A stretch of DNA of 64,000 nucleotides from Allobaculum sp. Allo2 (GTDB lineage: Bacteria; Bacillota_I; Bacilli_A; Erysipelotrichales; Erysipelotrichaceae): the NCBI RefSeq assembly GCF_022701175.1, contig NZ_CP078088.1, forward strand, positions 806,001-870,000. Reading direction: 5' to 3'. A program made the position numbers and the translations under genes. This document shows, in pieces, positions 39,907-48,635 of the stretch. The notes beneath the pieces are model-generated. The model saw only the letters and a program-made list of their open reading frames with translations, did no database searches and had not been told where the DNA came from. Position 1 is the first letter of the stretch. Every line of letters begins with the position of its first letter.

Positions 39907-41093
39907 GCCGCAGCATTGAAATTTCCATCCCTATACGCTTTCGCAGCACTGGCTCGCGGATCTGCAGCTGCTCTATCGCCCGATTCTCGGCGCGCAGGCG
40001 TCGCTGGTCTATGAGTTTCTGATCATTGCCGGCCAGCTGTCTTCCACGCTCGATCTGGACGATCTGGAAGCGTTAAGCGGATGCAGTTCGTCGATGCTGG
40101 AAAGCAGTCTGAAAAAGCTGGAAGAAAGTGCGCTCGTTCGTCAGTATGTCGAAAACGATGCGCTTTGCGGTCTGCTCGTGGAAGCGCCGAAGGATCAGGC
40201 CGCGTTTCTGGAAGATCCGTATTTCAGCCGCGTGTTTTTTGAACAGGCGGGAAAGGAAGCCATTGAACGGCTCGAGCGCCTGCGTCCGCCAAGACAGGTC
40301 AAAGGCACGTTCAAGCCGCTCGAAGGCAACGTTTCCGTACAAAATCTGGAAACGAGCTGGAATCAGAAAAAGGAAGAAGAACTGAAATCGGCAGTCAGCG
40401 ACTACCACGACATCAATGCTTATCCTTTTGACTGGGGCGTCTTTTTCCAGGGTATGCAAAACGTCTTTCCCCAGCGCCTGCGCAGCCGGGAAAATATGGC
40501 CCGGATCGCGCATCTGGCGACTTTGTACGGAATGGGCGAACTCGATATCCGCCCTTTATCAGCCGGCATCTCAAGGATCGGAAAACGTGGATCGATTTTG
40601 ATGCGGTGATCGAAGAACTCAATAAGAGCCGCAAGATTATGGAAACGGATCCGGATGACTTTATGCAGTCGCCGGTATCCTTCCTGAAAGCCAGACAGCC
40701 CGAAAACGTGGATATTCTGCCTTCGGAAAGAAGCTGCTCACTTCGCTGGCCGAAGACAAGCACATGCCGTTTGAAGTGATCAACACGCTCACCGAATACT
40801 GCATGAACCAGAAATCCGGCGCGTTTTCGACTGGCTACGTGCGCACCATGGCCAATAACCTGCTGCGTGCGAAAATCAATACGCGAAAAGACGCTTTAGC
40901 GTATCTCGAAAACTTTGACAGCCGAACCAGTTTGGCCAAAGGCAAAGGCCGTCGGGGCGCCCCGAAGAAAGCTCTGCCGGACTGGTACGATACGATTCCA
41001 ACCGAAAAGAGCACGGCGGAAAGCGTACAGGCCGCCAAGGATCTGCGCCGCCAGCTGCTCGAAGGAGGAAGCCATGAAGAAAATGAAACTTGA
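39903..41093 (+). CDS. dnaB: Replication initiation/membrane attachment protein DnaB, DnaD-like (frameshifted)
   Basis: Firmicutes-type helicase-loading protein, not the DnaB helicase. After the start at 39903 (ATGA overlap with coaE) a break near 39945 leads to ADLQLLYRPILGAQASLVYE, typical of the N-terminal winged helix. A DnaD/DnaB2 domain follows, including EELNKSRKIMETDPDDFMQS. The C-terminal part has PFEVINTLTEYCMNQKSGAF and an RxK-rich tail. Further breaks lie near 40560 and 40735. Context between coaE and dnaI supports the call. Confidence 0.87.
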
Positions 41094-42006
41094 AGTGGAG
41101 CTGAACGAAAAGCAGAAGGCCGCCCGGGCTGAACGCATCCGTTTGCTTTTACAAAATGGCGATGTTCAGAATTTTCTGAGCCGCTATCATCTCGACCCCT
41201 CCATTCTCGAAACGCAGTCGAGCCGTCTGGACCGCTACGCGCGCAATACGCAGATTTGCCGCTCCTGCAAGGGCCTGCAGTTTTGCCGCATGAAAGTGCC
41301 TGGACAGTCGGCGCTGATGGAAGTGGATGATCAGGGGATGCTTGTGGAATACTACGGTCCCTGCCGCTATCAGAACCAGAAGACGGCAAAACTGGCGCAT
41401 CGTTCGAACTTTACGGTTTCGCACCTGCAGGATGACGACTATCTGGTCACGCTGGAAAAACTGGAAGAGACGATGGACCGGGAGCCGCAGCACTATATCA
41501 ACGCGTACACGTCGGCGCTGCGTTCCTTTAACGCCCCCATGGGCTGCCTGTTTTTCGGGCAGCCGGGAACGGGCAAGAGCACGATGATGATGGCGCTGGC
41601 CAATCAGTATGCGCAGAACGGAAAGAAAGTCGTGTTTGTGCGCGTGCCGCTGCTCATGAGCGAACTCAAGGACAACCTCAGCGACGAAGAGTGGCGGCGG
41701 ACGATCCTTGGCCGCATGCGCTTTGCGGACGTTCTGTTTCTCGATGATTTTGGCAGTGAATCCGTGACCCAGTGGACCCGGGACGAAATTCTCTTCCCGG
41801 TGCTCGATGAGCGCATGAACGCGAAGCGAAAAACGTACTTCGCCAGCAACATTTCCCCGCAGGAACTCGAAGAGCGCTACGCCGTTTCCAACGCCGGCGA
41901 GTATACCCTCGTTGCGGCCAAACGCCTGATGGAACGCGTCAATACGCTGGCCAGACCCGTCCAGCTGATGGGCAGTTCGCGCCGTCCGACCGGCGGTACG
42001 CTATAA
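41074..42006 (+). CDS. dnaI: Primosomal protein DnaI, helicase loader
   Basis: AAA+ ATPase that loads the replicative helicase. The N-terminal part has a Cys-rich zinc site (CRSCKGLQFCRM...GPC). The AAA+ core has Walker A FGQPGTGKSTMMMAL and Walker B DVLFLDDFGSE. The frame is intact at 310 aa. ATG 41074 is preceded by GAAGGAGG and overlaps the end of dnaB by 20 bases. An upstream extension of the frame is not needed. Confidence 0.93.
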   Translation: MKKMKLEVELNEKQKAARAERIRLLLQNGDVQNFLSRYHLDPSILETQSSRLDRYARNTQICRSCKGLQFCRMKVPGQSALMEVDDQGMLVEYYGPCRYQNQKTAKLAHRSNFTVSHLQDDDYLVTLEKLEETMDREPQHYINAYTSALRSFNAPMGCLFFGQPGTGKSTMMMALANQYAQNGKKVVFVRVPLLMSELKDNLSDEEWRRTILGRMRFADVLFLDDFGSESVTQWTRDEILFPVLDERMNAKRKTYFASNISPQELEERYAVSNAGEYTLVAAKRLMERVNTLARPVQLMGSSRRPTGGTL

Positions 42007-42093
42007 GCGTTCTGCAACGCTGCTGAACAGAAGAAAAGCCAGGTGTCGCAATACGGAATGTGCTTTCTCTGCCCATACTTTTAAGGACAAATC

Positions 42094-42126
42094 AAGCCAG
42101 GTGATCCGTACAGATCGCCTGGCTTC
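42094..42126 (+). terminator. Hairpin ending the polA-dnaI unit
   Basis: AAGCCAGGTGATC/GATCGCCTGGCTT, a strong stem with a poor T run. Confidence 0.55.
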
Positions 42127-42267
42127 TGTACAGATGGAAAAGAATTGGACGATATGAGTTTTCGGCCATTTTCGTCCTTCTGCCCGATTCGCCAAAAGGG
42201 AATTGTCTTTAATTATATTTTGGAGTGCGGTAAACTAAAGACGTTAATCACAAGGAGGATTTGAGTT

Positions 42268-43133
42268 ATGTTAGTTTCTGCTACTGAAATGATCAACAAA
42301 GCTCATGAAGGCCATTACGCTATTGGTGCCTTCAACATCAACAATATGGAATGGATCAAAGCCATTCTGCTTGGCTGTGAAGCAAAACAGTCTCCTGTCA
42401 TCCTCGGCGTTTCCGAAGGTGCTGCTAAATACATGTGCGGATACAAAAATGCTGTAGACATGGTTAAAAACATCATGGAATTCTACAACATCACTGTACC
42501 TGTAGCTATTCATCTCGACCACGGATCCTACGAAGGCGCTAAAAAGCCATCGAAGCTGGATTCACTTCTGTAATGTTCGACGGAAGCCACTATCCAATCG
42601 AAGAGAACATCGAAAAATCCAAGGAACTCATCGAACTGGCTCACTCCAAAGGAATCTCCATTGAGTGCGAAGTCGGCGGTATCGGCGGCGAAGAAGACGG
42701 CGTTATCTCTTCCGGCGAAGTAGCTGATCCTGCAGAATGCAAAGCGGTAGCTGATCTGGGTGTAGATTTCCTGGCTGCCGGCATCGGTAACATCCACGGT
42801 AAATATCCTGCAAACTGGGCTGGCCTGAACTTCGACGTTCTGGCTGAAATCCAGAAAGTAACTGAGGGCAAACCTCTCGTACTCCACGGCGGAAGCGGAA
42901 TCCCACAGGAAATGGTTAAAGAAGCCATCGTCCTCGGCGTTTCCAAAGTAAACATCAACACTGAATGCCAGCTCGTATTTGCGGACGCTACACGTAAATA
43001 CATCGAAGAAGGCAAAGACCTCACCAACAAAGGATGGGATCCGAGAAAACTGCTCAAACCAGGTGCTGAAGCAATCCAGAAACTGGTTGAAGACTACGTA
43101 ACTGACTTCCTTGGTTCCGCATACAAAGCGTAA
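42268..43133 (+). CDS. fba: Class II fructose-bisphosphate aldolase (one frameshift)
   Basis: Zinc-dependent aldolase cleaving fructose-1,6-bisphosphate to triose phosphates. YAIGAFNINNMEW, the zinc ligands in VAIHLDHGS, and FDGSHYPIEENIEKSKE, VLHGGSGIPQEMV and INTECQLVFADATRKY are the family blocks. Near 42548 one A of an expected six-A run is lost (YEGAKKAIEAG...). This is a clean example of a homopolymer error in an essential gene. Strong ribosome binding site AAGGAGG; optimised codons. Confidence 0.95.
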
Positions 43134-43173
43134 ATCAACACTCTAAGGCCTTCGGGCCGCACAATCCCAGAAC

Positions 43174-43212
43174 AAAACGGTGCTCTTCCTCACGGACGGG
43201 CACCGTTTTTCG
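43174..43212 (+). terminator. Intrinsic terminator of fba
   Basis: AAAACGGTGC/GCACCGTTTTT stem with a 17-base loop. Confidence 0.85.
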
Positions 43213-43431
43213 CAGTCATCTTTTCTGATGGTCCTGATCCGCTATGAATTCCTGGAGACCATCCTGCCATCAGGCGATGGAATCCAGACTGGTTCGATGG
43301 CCTGCGACGAATTTCGATACGATTTGCGAGCGGTTCGTTTCGTAAGTGTCAAACAATCGACGGGTATACGCGAGACTGAATATTAGATACGCTAAACGGG
43401 ATCCCTTTCGAGATCCCGCTTGGCGTATTTT

Positions 43432-45271
43432 TTATTCTTCATCGTTTTCTTCATACTTCGGATCCGGTCCACGGTATCCAATTCGAAGATATTCAGGTAA
43501 ATCCTTTGAATACGGCAGAAGTGACTTCAATACATCTACCGCGATTTCATCGTCTTTGAACCATTTGAGTTCATCCAGAACGTACTCCATGTAGCGCTCT
43601 GGATTTAAGTCGTTCATTTCAGCCGATCGAAACAAAGTCATAAACGCTGCGACGACTTCCGCACCTTTGATACTCTTCGTAGTCTGGAAGTTTTTGCGAT
43701 TGATCACGAATGGCTTTACGGCTCTTTCTGCCACATTATTGTCGATCGGATAATCACCGTCTTCCAGGTACCTTCCCAACGAGTTCGCTCGATCCATGAA
43801 GTACTTGGCTGCTCTGTAGGCGGTGCTTCTTTCCTCGAATCCACTCTGAATTTCCATCATGACTCTTGTGAGTCTTTCAAAGCAGGGCTTTGAAAGTTCC
43901 TGCCGAACTTCGGTTCTCGCCTCGTGCGAGTAAGAAGCAACGTGGGATTCGATGTGGTAGAGCTTCCCGAACAGAGACAGGGCTGTGAGCAGAATCTGGA
44001 GACCCGGACTTGGTTCGGGTCTCTCTGTTTCGTCCAGCTGGGCTGCCGCTTCTGCGGCCTCTTCGTCGTTCTCCAGTGTGGTCTTTTCCCACTTCAGGAC
44101 GTCTGCCTGATACTGCGCGAAGTCTGACCGGACTTTGATGGCTTCGAAGATCTTTCTTCTCGCATGGGCCATACAGTTGAGCTTTCTGCAGGGGCCATAG
44201 TAGCTGGCATATGCATAAAGCCCGTCTGTCATAAGGGCATGACGAAAAGAACCGCCAAGGAGGGCGATTACGAACTCCTGTTTCTTGTAAGGGAAAAACT
44301 TATAGACAGCCATCTGGTTCTCTTCATAGATTCCGCTGACGGCGACAACCATAGAAGACTGTTTTCGATCTTTAACCTCCGTGCACTTTAAAACCGTCTC
44401 ATCCATATGGACGACGTTACAGTTTGGGAGATCCTCAATCATTTGTTTTACGAGGGGCTTCAGATAAAGATCGTAAGTTTTTTCCAGGATGTTGCCCATG
44501 GTCTGACGGCTGATCGGCAGTCCCGTGAGACTCAGGTGCTTTTCCTGACGATAGGCCGGGGTTCCCATTACGAACTTATCGTAGGCAATTCCCGCGACCA
44601 TAGAGGAAGTTGCGACACTCTTGTCGATCAGTGCAGGCTCGTCAGGTTCGGCGGTGCGGATGATGGCTTTCCCGTTTTCATCCGTACACTTGTTTGGGCA
44701 CGCGACTGTCTCACGCAGCACTTCTTCCAGCCTATAGCGAGCGGGAATCCGATGAATCCTATAGTGACGTTTCATTCCAACAGTTTTCATCTCACAGCCG
44801 CAAACTGGGCAAATGCGCTTTTCCCTTCTACACTGAAGGTAGTGGTTTCTTTGACCGCTTCCTGCTTTCTGCACTTGGTGGAAGGTTTTTCTTGCTTCCT
44901 TCAACAGAACTGAGCTTTAAATCTTCAGCTTCTTTACGATAGCGGTCTCCCTCTTCCTGATATTTCGCAGCCCGGTTAAAACAAACATCGGCTTTCAGAT
45001 CAAGCTGAGCCAGCTGTTTATTCAGAATATTGATATCTGGGCCGCCGTCCTCGTTTTCAGAGTAATCCAGTTTCAAGGGAACCATCTTTTCCGTAGAAGG
45101 ACCAAAGCGGCCGCTTTTCACGGCTTTATTGATTTCTTTAGCGAAATAGAGATCCAGGTACATATCCTCAATAAATTTGTCTTTCTCTTCTTCCGTCATG
45201 GTGCTGATCTGATGATGAAGATCTTCGAGGAGCTCGTTGCGGATTGTCTGGTAAGGGTTCGGCACATTCAT
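43432..45271 (-). CDS. tnpC: IS66 transposase TnpC (one frameshift)
   Basis: The N-terminal part (MNVPNPYQTIRNELLEDLHH) includes the charged coiled region. After a break near 44850 the DDE transposase continues with a zinc-binding CPVCGCEMKTVG. The DDE residues are likely in VVHMDETVLKC, LMTDGLYAYAS and IDNNVAERAVKPF. The protein cuts and rejoins the element ends. Without the frameshift it would be ~610 aa, slightly longer than many TnpC. Confidence 0.9.
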
Positions 45272-45363
45272 GTATTAATTTTAACATATTTAGAGCGATA
45301 GATAAAGTAAATGGGATGATTTATCTTGATATTCCTTCAAGAAAATCATCCTTTTAAATTGGT

Positions 45364-45750
45364 TTAAACATACTTATAAGTTCGTGGCAGAAATGCCGGC
45401 TGGGGAACAATCGACAGACCGGAAAGCAGAGAAGCCAGCTGCGAACAGTCAATTCGCATGAAGTCGGACTGGTCAGTGCTGACAGGCCACTGAAGGGAAG
45501 ATCTGGAGAGTCGCTTATAAACAAGCCAGAATCCATTTCCGTCACGAAGGATACCTTTGATCTTGTTCTTCTGTCGATTAACGAAGAGAAAGAGGGATCC
45601 ATCCAGCGGATCCAGAGCGAGAGGTCCTTGAACCAGGGAGACGTAACCGTCAATTCCTTTGCGAAGGTCAGCAGGCATCTGAGCCAGATAGATGTTTTTA
45701 ACTTTGGAGAAATCGATACCGAGATCGATTGCAGGGATGATTGATTCCAT
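45364..45750 (-). CDS. tnpB: IS66 accessory protein TnpB (Orf2)
   Basis: 128 aa. VKNIYLAQMPADLRKGIDGY and PLDGSLFLFVNRQKNKIKGI, with DGNGFWLVYKRL, are the signature of IS66 Orf2/TnpB, which is required for IS66 transposition with unclear biochemistry. Its ribosome binding site lies inside a hairpin (see the regulatory entry at 45757-45790). Confidence 0.92.
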   Translation of the reverse strand: MESIIPAIDLGIDFSKVKNIYLAQMPADLRKGIDGYVSLVQGPLALDPLDGSLFLFVNRQKNKIKGILRDGNGFWLVYKRLSRSSLQWPVSTDQSDFMRIDCSQLASLLSGLSIVPQPAFLPRTYKYV

Positions 45751-45756
45751 GAAAAA

Positions 45757-45790
45757 GCCTCCTTGAATAAAGGAATTATCCCAAGGAGGC
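45757..45790 (-). promoter_or_regulatory. Hairpin sequestering the tnpB ribosome binding site
   Basis: On the minus strand GCCTCCTTG pairs perfectly with CAAGGAGGC, and the latter contains the Shine-Dalgarno AAGGAGG six bases before the tnpB ATG. Read-through RNA from outside would fold and block translation. RNA starting inside the hairpin would not, as in other IS elements that avoid activation by outside promoters. Confidence 0.6.
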
Positions 45791-45849
45791 GGTCGAGAAA
45801 ATACCCGTCTTTTATTTGACGCTTACTTCGTTTCGACTTCTGCACGACT

Positions 45850-45955
45850 CAATTCGGGATAAATACAGGTCAATGCGGATCTCATTCGTGTCGTTGCGGG
45901 TCAGATACAGCTCAATGCGGATCATATTCGAGTCAATACGGTTCATTTCAGATCC
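45850..45955. repeat. Imperfect 21-bp tandem repeats next to IS66
   Basis: Units of 21 bases starting CGGGATAAATACAGG, CGGATCTCATTCG, CGGGTCAGATACAGC and CGGATCATATTCG alternate in type. A minus-strand frame through it reads as heptads (IRIELYL, IRIDLYL), but no start or family supports a gene. Confidence 0.7.
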
Positions 45956-46124
45956 TGCCTGGGCCGTCGATGCTGCTCTCCTTCGACCAACGGGCCCTTT
46001 CCAGTGGGGAAAGGGGAAAAACAACCCCTCTAAGCGCCTCTGGATTATGCCCGAAGGGCCTCGCGGATTTGCCAATTATCACTTTTGTACAAGTTTTGAA
46101 ACCGCGAAATGAGCCGTCCAACAA

Positions 46125-46166
46125 GAAAGGCCAAATCATCTCAAATGGATGATTTGGCCTTTCTTT
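46125..46166 (+). terminator. Strong terminator-like hairpin
   Basis: GAAAGGCCAAATCATC/GATGATTTGGCCTTTC, 16 perfect pairs followed by TTT. It lies between IS66 and the left IS256 copy and probably belonged to an interrupted locus. Confidence 0.7.
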
Positions 46167-46261
46167 AAAACGTCTAACCGAATGGCACTGGGAGAAAATG
46201 GGTATGTCAAAAATTTTGTGTAAATTCGTTTTTGGTAGTTGAAACATTTGGCCGTTTCGAA

Positions 46262-46447
46262 GGCTCAAAACACCTCGCTGGACGAGGAGCGAGTGAAAAT
46301 TTCTGGAGCGGCCCTTTATAGCGGGCGCCCTCTTGCTAGACTTGTGACGTCCCTGCCAGGGTGGCATTTTTTCGACGGCGGGGACGTCTTTAGGGGGTGC
46401 AGGGGAGCGGGGACCCGCTGTAAAGGGTTTAAGCGGAAGAAAATTTC
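46262..46447 (-). other. Folded non-coding segment downstream of the IS256 transposase (copy 1)
   Basis: An outer stem (46312-46325 with 46414-46427, 13 of 14 pairs) encloses a second stem with GACGTCCC/GGGGACGTC. A third hairpin CTCGCT/AGCGAG sits at the distal side. The segment carries no start codon or coding character. It is conserved in copy 2. Confidence 0.7.
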
Positions 46448-46471
46448 ATGAGCGGATTTCGGATCTGCCGC

Positions 46472-47717
46472 TTATCTGGCTGAGTACTTCTCCAGCCTGG
46501 CGCCCAGTTCTTCCTCGCACAGGAGCTGATTGCGTACCATTGCCCAGTTTTGAACCGTTCGTCCCTGCCATTTCTTCTCAAGCTCCACAATGCGTAGATA
46601 CAAAGCCTTATAAACTGAATTCTCATTTGGAAACGAGCCCTTTTTGTTACTTTTCGCAGGCTGGAGTTAACCGACTCAATCGCATTGGTTGTATACATTA
46701 TCTTTCGGACAGCGCTGCCGTGGTTAAACAGCTGGAGTACGTGATGAAAGTTACGTTCCCAGACGCTCACGGAACCAGGATATTGGCTCCATTTCTCCTT
46801 AAATTCATCGAAAGCACCCTCTGCTTCTTTAGCGTTCAAAGCACCGTAGACTCTCTTGATATCCTTGCAGAAACCAGCTCTTTCTTTGTTTGGAATATAT
46901 TTAAGCGAGTTACGAAGAATATGAACAATGCAGCGCTGCACAGTAACGTTCGGAAATACAGCCTTAGCGCCGCTTTCAAGCCCGCTTACACCGTCCATGG
47001 ACAGGAAAAAATGTCTTCTATGCCTCGTGCCTTCAGTTCGTCAAAGATCTCCATCCAAAAGTGCCTGGATTCGCTCTCGCCGATCCAGATGCCAAGGATA
47101 TCTTTGCAGCCTTCCGTGTCATAGCCAAGAACCACATATACAGCCTGTTCTTTGGCACCATGATCGGTTTTCACTGATACGTAAAGGCAATCGACGAATA
47201 CGAAAGGATAGCACTTCTTCAGGGGACGATGACGCCACTCATCAACAACCGGATAGACACGATCAGTGATGTTTGAAATCGTATCCGCAGAGACCGGGAA
47301 GCCATAGATATCCTGAATGATGTCGGAGATGTCGCGCTGTGACATACCCTGCCCATACATACGCAGGATCTTGTCCTCGATATCGGAAATATCCCGGCTG
47401 CCTTTAGGAACAGCCTGCGGTTCGAATGTACCAAGGCGATCACGAGGGATACGCAGATCCAGTTCGCCCTGAGAAGACCTTACCGTCTTCTCAGAATAGC
47501 CATTGTGGCGATTCTCTGTCGATTTAGGATCATGCGATCCGCTGGTATAACCGAGATGCGCATCAAGTTCTCCCTGGAGCATCTGTTCAAGGACAGGGCC
47601 AAAGATTTCCTTGATGAGGTCTGCGGCTTCTTTAAACGTCTTAGGTTTGTATTCCTTAACGATGGTTGAAGCAATCTGTTCCTGAATGGTTGGTGCAGCT
47701 TTAGCTTTACGTGGCAT
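46472..47717 (-). CDS. IS256-family (Mutator-type) transposase, copy 1 (frameshifted)
   Basis: MPRKAKAAPTIQEQIAS at 47717, then GPVLEQMLQGELDAHLGYTS, RNGYSEKTVRSSQGELDLRI, ILRMYGQGMSQRDISDIIQD and CYPFVFVDCLYVSVKT are classic IS256 family sequence, with the catalytic Asp in VFVDC. Breaks lie near 47000 and 46630. By comparison with copy 2 the true stop is at 46472 (LEKYSAR). Length ~410 aa is normal. Confidence 0.9.
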
Positions 47718-47814
47718 AAGTGGTCTCCTTGTAAAAATTTGTCAGGCTCAAGCTGGTTGTATCAGTCTGATGTCTTGATGGAATTTACACAAAAGACCTT
47801 ACACTCTCATTTTG

Positions 47815-48583
47815 CACTTGGTATTGTTACCGGATCTAACAGCGATTACATATCTAGTGAAAAAGTAATACAAAAGAGACCGTTCTAAAGGGCAGTGATA
47901 TATTCAAATTCAGATTTGTTGGTGGAAGGAACTTCATCAGATTTGATCCTGATAATTTTTAACAGGCTGCTCCGACTCGCTTTTACAGAGTCAAGGAAAA
48001 GTTAATTTATCGGTTCATATGTGCTGCGCCTGTATTCGCTTATGATGATCAGCAAGCTAGGTATGCTCATTGGCAATACAGCCAGTTATGGGAAGAACGC
48101 GCATCTAATAAAGACAAGGAACCAGAGAAGTGGGAGCAATTATGCGTAGCCGACCGGGAATCCAATCGAAACCAGGCTCTTCATCGTGAGAGGAAAGAGA
48201 AAATGGTTCAGTATTTAATCAACTGCTATGGCAACGATGCTTATCAAAGCTTATTCCATGGGAAAGATCCTCTGTTTGTGATGTCCGAAGACCACGAACC
48301 GCAATACAGCAACGTACATCGTTTTGTAACAAGACTCCATGACCTGGATTGTGCTCCTGTCCTGGAATTAGCAAAAATAGAGCATCGGCACTGGAGTGCT
48401 TACTATATCGCCAAAGGATGGAAATATCTGCCTTTGAAAGAAATCAAACAGCTCCAGCAGCAGTCTGATGGATATACGAACAAAGTGATCCGGGAAGTGG
48501 CGCCTGCTCACGTCGATCTGGTTAATTTTGAACGTCTTTGCCAGGATGATTATGAGAGTATCAAATATGACCTGTCTTATTGA
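47815..48583 (+). pseudogene. 5'-truncated gene with a C-terminal RyR-like domain
   Basis: The frame leading to the stop at 48583 is open from about 47970 without a start codon. Earlier coding-like pieces (GIVTGSNSDYISSEKVIQ, FRFVGGRNFIRFDPDNF) reach back to the IS256 end. The C-terminus contains VMSEDHEPQYSNVHRF and LAKIEHRHWSAYYIAKGWKY. That second block resembles RyR domains, whose typical core is an EHxRW...GW pattern. RyR domains of prokaryotes are linked to nucleotide signalling and conflict systems. The N-terminal region seems to have been removed at the IS256 insertion; nothing matching it lies on the other side of the IS. It is 52 bases upstream of the TIR gene. Confidence 0.6.
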
Positions 48584-48635
48584 TTCGAGACATTAAAGAC
48601 TGAGAAAGAGAGTTAGCAGGGGAAAGGAAACAGTT

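Larger units (their letters stand above)
43342..45826 (-). mobile_element. Intact IS66-family insertion sequence without tnpA
   Basis: Terminal inverted repeats begin GTAAGTGTCAAACAATCGAC at 43342 and GTAAGCGTCAAATAAAAGAC reading inward from 45826. They are flanked by a perfect 8-bp direct repeat TTCGTTTC (43334-43341 and 45827-45834), the target duplication length typical of IS66. It contains tnpC and tnpB on the minus strand. Only 76 bases separate the tnpB start from the terminal repeat, so tnpA is absent. Confidence 0.93.
46200..47808 (-). mobile_element. IS256-family element, copy 1
   Basis: The ends are GGGTATGTCAAAAATTTTGT on the left and, reading inward from the right, GAGAGTGTAAGGTCTTTTGT. 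The two converge on TTTTGTGTAAATTC. One transposase gene on the minus strand fills most of the element, with ~230 non-coding bases after its stop. I could not find a target duplication, so the outer limits are good to a few bases only. Confidence 0.85.

Noticed and set aside
42268..43133. GatY/KbaY tagatose-bisphosphate aldolase
   Set aside because: The sequence and context fit the glycolytic class II fructose-bisphosphate aldolase better; only a possible secondary role with the GatZ-type protein remains.
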